Source: Bacillus_AB infantis_C
GTDB taxonomy: Bacteria > Bacillota > Bacilli > Bacillales > Cytobacillaceae
Direction: 5' to 3'
Length of the DNA stretch: 64,000 nucleotides
Assembly (NCBI RefSeq): GCF_050107595.1
Contig: NZ_JBNILH010000004.1
Coordinates: 310,001 to 374,000, forward strand
The position numbers were made by a program, and so were the translations under genes. The notes beneath the pieces are model-generated. The model saw only the letters and a list, made by a program, of their open reading frames with translations, did not search any database and was not told the DNA's origin. This document shows, piece after piece, positions 42,786-51,319 of this stretch. Positions within the stretch are counted from its first letter, which is position 1, and each line of letters opens with the position of its first letter.

Positions 42786-45308
42786 TTGAGGAAATGTTTG
42801 ATGAGTTTGCTGTCTTTATTGCTCGTTTTATCACTCGCGCCAATAGCCGGTTCTGCTTCAGAGACCGCAGCCAAACATGATAAGGATTTATGGAGCGCTG
42901 TAAAACCGCTGGAAACAACCGTTTCATTTTTGAACACCGGGGCCCACCCTGATGATGAGCGAAGCGACTTTCTCGCTTATCTGTCACGCGGGCTTGGAGT
43001 AAAGACTTCCAGCCTGATCGCCAATCGCGGGGAAGGCGGGCAGAATGAGATCGGAAATGAGCTTGGAAATGCACTCGGGATCATCCGGTCACGGGAAATG
43101 ATTGAAGCGGCCAAGATTACCGGCGTGAAGGCCTATCATCTCAGTCAAACCACCTCAGACCCCATCTATGATTTCGGCTTCTCCAAAACTCCGGAGGAAA
43201 CACTTGAAAAATGGGGCGAAGACCTGACATATGAAAGATTAATCCGCTTTATTCGTACTTACCAGCCTGATATCCTCATGCCATCCTTTAGGAATGACCA
43301 TACACAGCATGGCCATCACAGGGCCATGGAATTTTTAAGCGAAAGGGCCTTCAAGGATGCAGCGGACCCTAAGATTTATCCAAAGCAGCTTAAAGAAGAA
43401 GGGCTTCATGTCTGGCAGGTCAAGAAGCTTTATCTCCCTGCCGAATCAAAGGAAACTGCCGATGCTTCCATTGAAATCGGCATGTACGACCCTGTCTATG
43501 CTATGACCTATCCTCAGCTCGGCGAGGAGTCCCGCTATATGCATAAAAGCCAGGGAATGGGCAATGATATCCCGGCAGCCCCAAGGCAGACAAATCTTGA
43601 GCTGCTGGAATCCGCGGTTGATACAGGCGGCAGCTCCGATCTTTTTGCAGGTGTTCCATATGATTTCAAGGAGTGGGCAGCCCAGCTTCCTAAAAAGGAA
43701 AAAGCACTTCAAGTGCATTATGCTCAGCTGCAGAAAGAGCTTGATAGCATCATTGCCTCCTATCCGGATGCAGAACGTGTCTTCTCAAAAACACAAAAGG
43801 CTTTAAAAACAGTCCGCAGCCTGGAGAAGAAAACCGGAAAAGCCAAATTGGACAGCAGCCTGAGGGCAGATCTTCTGCATAAGCTTCAAGTGAAGGAAGA
43901 ACAGCTGCAGGATCTCAGCTTTGAAGCTTCCGGACTGGAAGCAGACATTTCTGCAGATCCTTCTATCCTAGTAAAGGGACAGAAATTTAATGTGAAGGTT
44001 ACCCTTCGGAACAAAGGAGCTGCAGCCCTGGAAAAAGCCTCCGTTGTGCTTAACCTGCCTAGAGGCTGGAAGTCTGAAGGCAGCGGAAAAGCAGCCAGCC
44101 TTGCTCCCGGGGCCGCAACCACATTCAGCTTCAAGGCTGAAGTGCCAAAGGATGCCGATTATTACCATGCCTATCAGGAGGACAGCATCACAGCCTCGAT
44201 TTCTTATAAAAGCAAAGGCTCTGATGTTGAACAGGTAAAAGGACTTGAGGAAACTGCTGCGGTTCTCCCGGATATTGCTCTGACATTATCCCCTGAGGAC
44301 ATTATCGTCAATACAGCCGACGTTCAAAAAGAAATACCAGTAGAGGTTAAAGTGAAAAATTACCGTCCTGGAAAAGCTGATGCCTCTGTAGCTTTAAAGG
44401 TGCCTGAGGGCTGGTCCGTAACCCCAAAAGATGCGAAGGTCAGCTTCTCAAGGCAGTCAGAGGAAAAAGCCGTACAATTCACTTTGTCTCCTCCTTTAAA
44501 TATCAAGGCCGGGGACTTCTCCATTCAAGCTGCAGCCAAAACAGGAGGCAGGGAATTCTCCTCAACTATTCAGGAAATCAGCTATGACCATATTGGAAAC
44601 TTCTATTACCAGTATGATGCCAAAGTGAATGGCGTTGCCTTTGAGCTTCTCAAACCGGAAGGCCTGAAGGTAGGCTACATCGACAGCGGCTTTGATAAAG
44701 TGGCCGAGTATTTAACCAATGCCGGCTTTGATATCACCCAGCTGACAGAGGCTGAGCTGACATCAGGTGACTTGAGCCAGTATGACACGATTGTTGTCGG
44801 CATCCGTGCGTATCTGTCGCGTGAAGATTTAAAGGCCAATAATGAAAAGCTTCATAAGTATGTAGAGAATGGCGGACATCTCGTGGTTCAGTATCACAAG
44901 CCAAATGACGGATGGGATACTGAAGCCACCGCTCCTTTCCCATTAACGATTGGAAATCCTTCCATTGAGTGGCGGGTGACCGATGAGGACGCCAAGGTTG
45001 AAATGCTGCAGCCGGAATCTCCGCTGTTCAACTATCCAAACAAAATTACCGATGCCGACTGGGAAGGCTGGGTGCAGGAACGGGGACTGTATTTTCCGAT
45101 GAAATGGGATGATCAGTATGAGACCTTTGTCCGCATGGCCGATCCGGACGAAGAACCATTTGATGGGGGCATCCTGATGGTTAAGCATGGCAAAGGCACC
45201 TATTTGTATTCAAGTCTTGTCTTTTACCGCCAAATCCAGGGCCAGGTGCCTGGAGGGTATAGAATCTTCGCCAATCTGATCAGTTATGGAGCTGATCAGC
45301 AGGAATAA
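42786..45308 (+). CDS. secreted PIG-L family deacetylase with NEW3-like and ThuA-like domains
   Basis: 840 aa. TTG start at 42786 with AAGGGG upstream (an ATG at 42801 is possible). Signal peptide about 1-24; PIG-L domain about 45-215 with the zinc motif HPDDE and the distal HGHH; coiled segment to about 380; two beta-sandwich domains resembling NEW3 (about 385-480 and 490-605); C-terminal flavodoxin-like domain about 620-830 (GGHLVVQYH) similar to ThuA or glutamine-amidotransferase folds. PIG-L enzymes remove N-acetyl groups from glucosamine derivatives. The shared operator ties it to the adjacent transport operon, perhaps as the external processing step. Confidence 0.82.
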   Translation: MRKCLMSLLSLLLVLSLAPIAGSASETAAKHDKDLWSAVKPLETTVSFLNTGAHPDDERSDFLAYLSRGLGVKTSSLIANRGEGGQNEIGNELGNALGIIRSREMIEAAKITGVKAYHLSQTTSDPIYDFGFSKTPEETLEKWGEDLTYERLIRFIRTYQPDILMPSFRNDHTQHGHHRAMEFLSERAFKDAADPKIYPKQLKEEGLHVWQVKKLYLPAESKETADASIEIGMYDPVYAMTYPQLGEESRYMHKSQGMGNDIPAAPRQTNLELLESAVDTGGSSDLFAGVPYDFKEWAAQLPKKEKALQVHYAQLQKELDSIIASYPDAERVFSKTQKALKTVRSLEKKTGKAKLDSSLRADLLHKLQVKEEQLQDLSFEASGLEADISADPSILVKGQKFNVKVTLRNKGAAALEKASVVLNLPRGWKSEGSGKAASLAPGAATTFSFKAEVPKDADYYHAYQEDSITASISYKSKGSDVEQVKGLEETAAVLPDIALTLSPEDIIVNTADVQKEIPVEVKVKNYRPGKADASVALKVPEGWSVTPKDAKVSFSRQSEEKAVQFTLSPPLNIKAGDFSIQAAAKTGGREFSSTIQEISYDHIGNFYYQYDAKVNGVAFELLKPEGLKVGYIDSGFDKVAEYLTNAGFDITQLTEAELTSGDLSQYDTIVVGIRAYLSREDLKANNEKLHKYVENGGHLVVQYHKPNDGWDTEATAPFPLTIGNPSIEWRVTDEDAKVEMLQPESPLFNYPNKITDADWEGWVQERGLYFPMKWDDQYETFVRMADPDEEPFDGGILMVKHGKGTYLYSSLVFYRQIQGQVPGGYRIFANLISYGADQQE

Positions 45309-45309
45309 C

Positions 45310-45347
45310 AAAAGAGAGTGAAGGAATAATTCCTTCACTCTCTTTTA
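45310..45347. terminator. strong bidirectional terminator
   Basis: Stem AAAAGAGAGTGAAGGA / TCCTTCACTCTCTTTT between convergent genes. Confidence 0.88.
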
Positions 45348-45350
45348 TTG

Positions 45351-45578
45351 CTACACAACTGCAGCATGTTTTTCGCTATATGATAACAGCTGGTGATCGA
45401 CCTTCCTGCCTGCAGCCATCAGGTTGGCCAGGCATTCCTTACGGAGGCTGTCTGTACAGATAAAATTAAAATTCAGCTCATGCTCAAGCTGTGATATGCT
45501 CGCTGATAGATTTTTTCCGCTTTCTGCAGCCTTTCTCAGCTGCTCCTCAAAAAACTCCGCTGTACCAAAAAAACTCAT
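45351..45578 (-). CDS. 75-aa protein under a c-di-GMP riboswitch, unknown
   Basis: MSFFGTAEFFEEQLRKAAES..., soluble and helical, two cysteines. The ATG has GGAAAGG 10 bases upstream. The last third (GRKVDHQLLSYSEK) faintly recalls the SxxLDxLIxxY motif of Spo0E-type aspartyl-phosphate phosphatases, but the spacing does not fit well, so no family is assigned. A GEMM-I aptamer ends about 100 bases upstream in the same direction, with no gene between. A role in a c-di-GMP response is inferred from that alone. Confidence 0.65.
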   Translation of the reverse strand: MSFFGTAEFFEEQLRKAAESGKNLSASISQLEHELNFNFICTDSLRKECLANLMAAGRKVDHQLLSYSEKHAAVV

Positions 45579-45676
45579 ATTTTCTCTTCCTTTCCTTGCA
45601 GTAACTGCGCCAAAAGGTTCGGCCGATTAGCTCTGAAAGTACTAAGAATAAGATTCAAAGCTATTCCACGTTATCA

Positions 45677-45754
45677 CCTTGGCAGCCCGACGATCATAGC
45701 TTGCGCCTTAGACTCGCGGCTTTGCGTCCCTACTTTTCAATAAGTTTGCCTTTT
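45677..45754 (-). ncRNA. second c-di-GMP-I (GEMM-I) riboswitch
   Basis: Same order of landmarks as the first: GCAAAC, P2 CTTATT-GAAA-AGTAGG (two G-U pairs), GACGCAAAGCC, GAGTCTAAGG, CTATGATCGTCGGGCTGCC. P1 is shorter. Downstream, the 3' arm CCAAGG could instead pair with CCTTTTGG near 45610, a possible expression switch. Confidence 0.85.
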
Positions 45755-45949
45755 TCAATTTTCATACTATTATCATATTACTTTTCTCCTGTATTTTCAA
45801 TTTATTTTTACATATGATGAGTTTTTTCTAATTTCTTGCAAAAAGTGAACCAAATTGCCCATACCTTATTAATTCATTTTCATTTATACCGATATTAAGA
45901 ATACTCTAGAAAAAATTTCCGTCTCTTTAAGGATCAATCGGAGGATTTC

Positions 45950-47440
45950 ATGACAATTTCCAGCAGAGGGGTAAACTACCATATGCAGCATTCTACTAAG
46001 GCGGAGGCAGAAACTTTAGTTTTTGCCCACGGTTTAGGAATGGATAGCAGCATTTGGAACCGTATTATTCCCCACCTCATAGATGATTTTCACATACTGA
46101 CTTTTGATTTCACTGGCCATGGCTCAAGCAAGAAAATAGAAGGAACCGCTTCATGGGAGTCACTTTTAGAAGATTTCGAATCAATAGCAGATGCTGAAGG
46201 TTTATCCGGGTTTCATTTTGCCGGGCAGGGAATGGGTGTCCACCTCGGAATCCGATGGGCAGAAAGATATCCTTCCAGCCTCCGCTCTTTTATTGTTTTC
46301 ACTACCAGCATCTTGTATCCAGCCGAATATTATCAATCAGTTTATCATACTGCATCAAACCTGGCAGACCAAATGATCCCGAAACTGATCAGCAATATGG
46401 ATGAAGAAAGCTGTACACTGATAAAAAACTCTTTAGGAAAATTGGACTTTCTTTCATATCTTGAATTGCATGATATGCTTTCAAAAACTAAGTCATATAC
46501 GCTTTTTAACAAGATCGCGGTCCCGGTTCTGCTTTTAGCCGCAGAATATGACGATATATCACCGCCTTCTTTAGTATTTTTGGGCGGTGAAATAGCAAAC
46601 AGAAAACAGAGGTTTTTAATCCCTGGTGCCTCACACCTCATCCAGCTGGATCAGCCTGCCTTAACAGCAGAAAAATGCGTATCATTTTTATCAGGACTGC
46701 CCGGTCCTGCAATTCCGCAGTCAGGAAATGTAAATCCTTTCCTTACAGAATTGATAAGGTTTATTGACAAAAGTCCGCTTCCAGGCCCGCTTTTTCCAGA
46801 GAAGAAACTGGAGTTAAAAATCATTGATGAATTTAAAGTACTGGCAGACCAAAAAGAAATAAAAGGCAAATGGAACCAGAGAAAAGCCAAAGAACTGTTA
46901 ACATATCTATGCCTGTTTGGCTCCGCTTCAAGGGAGATGCTGGCAGACGTGTTCTGGCCAGAACTTCCGCAGTCCAACTCGCAGAATCAGCTCCGCGTCA
47001 GTCTTACCCACCTGCGCAAGATTTTTCAAGGCAGCAGCTTATCTGATGTGATTAAAATCGAGAATAACTATGTTTCTATCGATGCCAAAATAGAGCTCGA
47101 TTCCCTTCAGCTCGACTCACAGATGAAAGATGCACTCGAAAGCAATGAATGGAAGAGGACTGTGCAATTAAAGGAGAAGGTGATAAAGCAGGTACCCGTC
47201 AAGTTTCTGCCGCAATTCAAGGCAAAGTGGGCTGCAGAATACAGAAATTCACTTAACCTGAATTTGCTGAGGCTATTAAACAAGACATATAAGCAGCATT
47301 TGCATCTTAGAGAAATAACAGAAGCTTTGACAGATATGGAACTGATATTGAAAATCACTTCTGACGACTCAAAAATCCACCAGGAAATAAAGGAATTGTA
47401 TGAGAAAATTGGCTTCACAGCACAATATAACACAGTCTAG
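45950..47440 (+). CDS. pseudo-alpha/beta-hydrolase fused to a SARP/BTAD DNA-binding regulator
   Basis: 496 aa. Residues about 20-250 form an alpha/beta hydrolase (FAHGLGMDSSIWN oxyanion region; candidate Asp201; His229 in GASHLIQLD). The nucleophile elbow reads GQGMG (92-96): Gly94 stands where the catalytic Ser should be. Residues about 285-370 are an OmpR-type winged helix as in SARPs (WNQRKAKELLTYLCLFGSAS; NQLRVSLTHLRKIF), then a BTAD region to the end. So a dead hydrolase probably binds a small ligand and controls DNA binding. The ATG has CGGAGG upstream. No target gene lies beside it. Confidence 0.8.
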   Translation: MTISSRGVNYHMQHSTKAEAETLVFAHGLGMDSSIWNRIIPHLIDDFHILTFDFTGHGSSKKIEGTASWESLLEDFESIADAEGLSGFHFAGQGMGVHLGIRWAERYPSSLRSFIVFTTSILYPAEYYQSVYHTASNLADQMIPKLISNMDEESCTLIKNSLGKLDFLSYLELHDMLSKTKSYTLFNKIAVPVLLLAAEYDDISPPSLVFLGGEIANRKQRFLIPGASHLIQLDQPALTAEKCVSFLSGLPGPAIPQSGNVNPFLTELIRFIDKSPLPGPLFPEKKLELKIIDEFKVLADQKEIKGKWNQRKAKELLTYLCLFGSASREMLADVFWPELPQSNSQNQLRVSLTHLRKIFQGSSLSDVIKIENNYVSIDAKIELDSLQLDSQMKDALESNEWKRTVQLKEKVIKQVPVKFLPQFKAKWAAEYRNSLNLNLLRLLNKTYKQHLHLREITEALTDMELILKITSDDSKIHQEIKELYEKIGFTAQYNTV

Positions 47441-47611
47441 TATCGTTGATAAGGTACAAAGAAACACAAGAAAATCCACAGGGCTCACCTGCTATCATTT
47501 CCTTAATAAAAAGAAAAGTAGTTCAGTTTTCGTGGAGAAACACTGTAAATGTCATATGAGTCGCATACCTTTCTGCACATAAAACAGCAACATTAAAATA
47601 GCATAGCAATC

Positions 47612-47669
47612 AGCACCCCAAATAACACGTTGACAATGGATGTCCTCGTGCAATTTAGGGTGCTATTTT
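47612..47669 (+). terminator. terminator downstream of the BTAD regulator
   Basis: Arms AGCACCC / GGGTGCT, with extra pairs AAAT / ATTT and ACG / CGT inside, followed by ATTTTA. It lies 170 bases after the stop. Confidence 0.6.
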
Positions 47670-47778
47670 ACTCTGTTTGGAATGTGAACTTAATCTGCTC
47701 CAAGAAAACTTTATGGCAAGAATAGCTTGTAGCAGTTATTACAGAAGGGAAGCTGAAGAGTAAGTAAACAGTATAGAA

Positions 47779-47972
47779 ATAAGGGGAGATTTTACTGTTA
47801 GATGCAGATAAAATGATTTTCAGGAAAAATAAGAGGAGTTTTTCCTTCTATGTTTATGAAAAGAAAAACGATCTATTTTCACATTATCGAGTCCAGTAAG
47901 AGGAATTTCTCCCTCTAATGAAGCTGTTTTCAGTACTATTTGAAAAATAAGGGGAATTTTTCCCCCTGTAAA
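47779..47972. repeat. four degenerate copies of an AATAAGRGGA-type palindrome
   Basis: Elements begin near 47779, 47826, 47894 and 47944. The best copy is AATAAGGGGAATTTTTCCCCC; the others keep TAAGRGGA and a T-rich centre. Each is a small imperfect palindrome. Confidence 0.5.
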
Positions 47973-48095
47973 CTCAATTACCAGCGAACCTAGTTTATTG
48001 TTTAAGAATGCAACAGTTGAACAGGAAATCGCATGTTCAACTACCCAGAAATTGACTGTGTGAATTGAATAAGAACAACATTCTTAAAAGTTGAA

Positions 48096-48116
48096 AGCCT
48101 GGGATACCCCAGGCTT
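48096..48116. terminator. hairpin, possibly the MCP terminator
   Basis: Stem AAGCCTGGG / CCCAGGCTT-like (48096-48116) with T on one side and A on the other. It is 105 bases past the chemoreceptor stop. Confidence 0.5.
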
Positions 48117-48220
48117 TTATAGTTAGTTAAGTCCCGTACCATTACGCTGCGAAAAGGTATGTTATTTTGGCTGTGATTTTTAGTTTTTCCACATGTTTTT
48201 ATCAAGCCACTGTCTTTCTT

Positions 48221-49501
48221 TTATTCTTCTACTTTAAATTTCCCCAGCAGGCCATCCAGGTTTACAGCAGCTTTATTAAGATCCACAGACTCAACCTTCA
48301 CTATGTCCATATCTTCAGTCTGCTGATCAATGTTTGAGATAAGTTCCATTAATCGCTCAGTAACCACCTGGAACTGGCTTGAAAGATCCTCGATGCTGGC
48401 TGCCACTTCCTCACTTCCCGCTGCCATCTGCTCGCTCACAGCAGAAATTTCCTGAATTCTCCCATTTGTATTATCAACAGAACCTAAAATATTCTCAAAA
48501 GATTGAACCACCGCATCTATTGAATACTTTCCGCTGCTTACATCCTGGTTTGTCTTTGTCATGGCAGCAGATGTTGCATCTGCATCAGTTTGGATTTGCT
48601 GTATGATTTCAGAAATATTGGAGGCTGACTGGTTTGTCTGGCTTGCCAGGTTGCCTACTTCCTGGGCGACAACAGCAAAGCCCTTTCCATGCTCACCTGC
48701 ACGTGCTGCTTCAATGCTGGCATTCAGCGCCAGCAGGTTGGTTTGCCCGGCAATATCGGATATATCCTTAATAATGACTGCAATTTTTTTAGAACCTTCA
48801 ATGAAACCATTTATAGCATGCTCCAGCTGATTGAAAGATTGGTCGATGCCATTCATTTTCTCTGCAGCATCAAGCACCTGCTGCTTGCCTGAAGTAGCAA
48901 GGTTTGCCGTTTCAGATGAAGCCTGATTGACCAGGCTTGAGGTTTCTGCTGTGTTTCCTACACCGACAGCCATTTCATCCATCGTTACTGCTACTTCCTT
49001 AGTGGATTGCAGCTGAAGATCCACTGTTTTTTGGAAATCACTGATTTGAGCCTTTATTTCTTGTAAACTAGCATTTGTTGCAATGATTTTCTGTTCCAGT
49101 ACGCTGGAAGACTGTGAAACGGTTCCCCCGGTTTGCTTGACTCCGGCAAGCAGCTCCTGCAGCCCGCTTCTCATATGCTCCAGGGGCGGGAAAATGCTCT
49201 TCAGCGGACCCAGCAGCTTAATGTCGGCCGGCCGTGATAAGTCCCCCTGGCTTACCCGTTCAACAAACCTCTGAATTTCGTTAAATGGTTTTGCGTAGGA
49301 AGTGAAATTGATGAAGCCTGAAAGAACAAATCCGACAATGATGAGAAGCTGAAGGACCAAGGTCTCTGCAGACAGGAAGGACTTGTTGAATATAAGAGAA
49401 TAAACACCAATAATTATTACACCCGAAATGACAGCCTGTATAATGACATTAACCATATAAATCATTATTTTCTTTACAATATCATTCTTTTTCTGCCCCA
49501 T
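48221..49501 (-). CDS. methyl-accepting chemotaxis protein without a large sensor domain
   Basis: 426 aa. Two transmembrane helices (about 14-36 and 46-66) with only a short outside loop, a HAMP-like segment about 70-120, and an MCP signalling coiled coil about 130-420. The hairpin tip, highly conserved in the family, is present (IAGQTNLLALNASIEAARAG). With no sensor domain outside, it may sense membrane state, cytosolic signals or a partner protein. It stands alone; no che genes are near. Confidence 0.88.
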   Translation of the reverse strand: MGQKKNDIVKKIMIYMVNVIIQAVISGVIIIGVYSLIFNKSFLSAETLVLQLLIIVGFVLSGFINFTSYAKPFNEIQRFVERVSQGDLSRPADIKLLGPLKSIFPPLEHMRSGLQELLAGVKQTGGTVSQSSSVLEQKIIATNASLQEIKAQISDFQKTVDLQLQSTKEVAVTMDEMAVGVGNTAETSSLVNQASSETANLATSGKQQVLDAAEKMNGIDQSFNQLEHAINGFIEGSKKIAVIIKDISDIAGQTNLLALNASIEAARAGEHGKGFAVVAQEVGNLASQTNQSASNISEIIQQIQTDADATSAAMTKTNQDVSSGKYSIDAVVQSFENILGSVDNTNGRIQEISAVSEQMAAGSEEVAASIEDLSSQFQVVTERLMELISNIDQQTEDMDIVKVESVDLNKAAVNLDGLLGKFKVEE

Positions 49502-49753
49502 TTTTCTCCCCTATTCCGTTATAAAATATAATCCTTAATAAGTATATCGGAATAGGAGTGGAAAAATTTAGTCAACGAGAAAAAAATTAAGTGAACTTTA
49601 CTCAGGTACCAGGCACCTGTACCAAAAAAATTTTCCCAACTTTTCATAATTGTAACTTTTTACCTGCTGTTGTATGATAGTCCCAAAGCCTCACTAGCCT
49701 TCTTAGTGCCTACCCCCTGCTTTTCATTCAAACGTTTGATTAATAGAATATTC

Positions 49754-49782
49754 TTACACTTAATCCCCTTTGCTGGTATACT
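49754..49782 (+). promoter_or_regulatory. sigma-A-type promoter of nprR
   Basis: TTACAC, 17-base spacer, TATACT, 30 bases before the nprR start. The rest of the 311-bp gap shows only a GGTACC-flanked inverted repeat near 49605. Confidence 0.6.
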
Positions 49783-49812
49783 ATTCCTACGGGAAAAGTA
49801 GGAGGTAAAAGC

Positions 49813-51051
49813 ATGAGAATCGGAGCGCTTATACAGTATTACCGGACAAAAAAAGGGATGACCCAGAGGGAATTGGCCCACGGTGTCTGCTCCATCTCCC
49901 ACCTTAGCAAAATAGAAAACAACTCAAAAGAAGCCCATGATGGCACGATAGACTTGCTGCTGAACAAGCTTGGCATCACATTACAGCAGGCAGAAGATAA
50001 ACAGGAAAAGATCGAGGCCATGATCGAGGATCTTATCACCAAGCTTATCTACTATCAGAAGGAACAGGCGGAAGAAGCTTTCCAAACCCTGTATAAAGCA
50101 GAAGAGCTGATCACCTTTACTCCGTACATAAACTACTATTCTCTCTGGAAATACCGCTATCTTATCTTCATCGGCGATATAAAAGGGGCAGCGGCCCAAA
50201 GAGAGCATCTAAGCAAAATAAAAAAGAATTTTTCCCAACATGAAACCTATTTATACAGCTACTTCAATGCGTTATCTTTAATACAGACAGGTCAGCTGGA
50301 AAAAGCAGACAATATCCTCAGCACCCTGATTGAGGATAAAGTGAAGCAAAGCGCCATTGGGGCCGGCGATTTGTTTTACCATTACGGACTTGTCAAAAGC
50401 ATGAAGGAAGAGTCAGGGGCAGCCGTCCACTATGGAAAGAAAGCACTGGGGCACTTTTCGGATCAGTTCAATTTCAAGCGGATTCTCCATACCCTAATGC
50501 TGCTGGGGATCAATTATACCCATTCCGGCATTTATCATGAAGCAGCCGAGTGCTTCAGGCATCTGCTCCGGAACATTGAGGCACTGCAGATTGAAGCAGC
50601 CCTGCTGCCGCAGATCTACCATAATATGGGCTATCTGTACAGAAGGACGAATGACCTGAAGAAGGCCTCATTGTATTACAAAAAAAGCCTGGATCTTCAT
50701 CCGATTGAGTCGTCCTACTATTTGGTCAGTCTGTATTCTTATGCCGAGACTCTTTATAAGTTCGGCGACAATGACAGCAGAAAGCATTTTGAAAAACTGA
50801 AACTGCTTGCACAGAAAGCCGGCTCCAGAAAGTATGAACTGATGTCGCATTATTATCTCACCAGTTTCACGGATGAAAGCAAGGCTTTGGTGTTTTTGCA
50901 GGAAAGGCTTCTGCCTTTTCTTGAAAAGACCGATGAGCACGAGAATGAGCTGCAGGAATTCTATGAGGTGCTTGCAAGGCATCTGATTCAAAATGGCAAG
51001 TATGAAAAGGCCATCCAATATATCTCAAAGTACAGGGAGGAATTACAATGA
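49813..51051 (+). CDS. nprR: RNPP-family quorum-sensing regulator NprR
   Basis: 412 aa. N-terminal helix-turn-helix about 5-60 (MTQRELAHGVCSISHLSKIEN), then TPR repeats to the end (for example AAECFRHLLRNIEAL, HNMGYLYRRTNDLKKASLYYKKSL). RNPP proteins bind re-imported peptides in the TPR groove; NprR controls extracellular proteases and, unbound, Spo0F phosphorylation. The call rests on architecture plus context: a tiny secreted-peptide gene overlaps the stop by ATGA and a neutral protease gene follows. GTAGGAGG precedes the ATG. Confidence 0.88.
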   Translation: MRIGALIQYYRTKKGMTQRELAHGVCSISHLSKIENNSKEAHDGTIDLLLNKLGITLQQAEDKQEKIEAMIEDLITKLIYYQKEQAEEAFQTLYKAEELITFTPYINYYSLWKYRYLIFIGDIKGAAAQREHLSKIKKNFSQHETYLYSYFNALSLIQTGQLEKADNILSTLIEDKVKQSAIGAGDLFYHYGLVKSMKEESGAAVHYGKKALGHFSDQFNFKRILHTLMLLGINYTHSGIYHEAAECFRHLLRNIEALQIEAALLPQIYHNMGYLYRRTNDLKKASLYYKKSLDLHPIESSYYLVSLYSYAETLYKFGDNDSRKHFEKLKLLAQKAGSRKYELMSHYYLTSFTDESKALVFLQERLLPFLEKTDEHENELQEFYEVLARHLIQNGKYEKAIQYISKYREELQ

Positions 51052-51200
51052 AGAAAAAATATCTGTTTCTGCTGATTGCCGCTTTTGGTTTCCTGGTTCA
51101 TTACAGTGATGCCGCTCCCCCGGACGCCAAAAGCTCCTTTGCTGCATCTGAAAATCCTGATGACCGTCCCATCCAGCCTCCTTTGAAGGAAGACAGCTGA
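51048..51200 (+). CDS. nprX: NprX-like signalling pre-peptide
   Basis: 50 aa: Lys-rich start MKKKY, hydrophobic core LFLLIAAFGFLV, likely cut near SDAAPP, then a polar tail. The start overlaps the nprR stop as ATGA, so it is coupled. B. thuringiensis NprX carries the active SSKPDIVG. Here SENPDDRP (residues 35-42) keeps Ser, Pro and Asp at the same spacing and is the best candidate for the mature pheromone; that is inference. A terminator follows. Too short for routine gene calling. Confidence 0.75.
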   Translation: MKKKYLFLLIAAFGFLVHYSDAAPPDAKSSFAASENPDDRPIQPPLKEDS

Positions 51201-51244
51201 TACCTCCTTCACTATTTTCCCCTTGCATACCCCTCAAGTCACAG

Positions 51245-51280
51245 GAAAAGAGCTGCTTCACACTGGAAGCAGCTCTTTTC
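51245..51280. terminator. bidirectional terminator between nprX and the protease gene
   Basis: Stem AAAGAGCTGCTTC / GAAGCAGCTCTTT, with A and T runs. Confidence 0.85.
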
Positions 51281-51319
51281 TGTTTATAAGCGGCCATTGC
51301 CACGCCTCAAAAATTGGCT

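Larger units (their letters stand above)
47441..48220. other. 780-bp gap without a supported gene
   Basis: Holds a long-stem terminator, four copies of a short palindromic element and a hairpin near 48.1 kb. Codon-like frames are short and have no ribosome sites. Confidence 0.6.
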
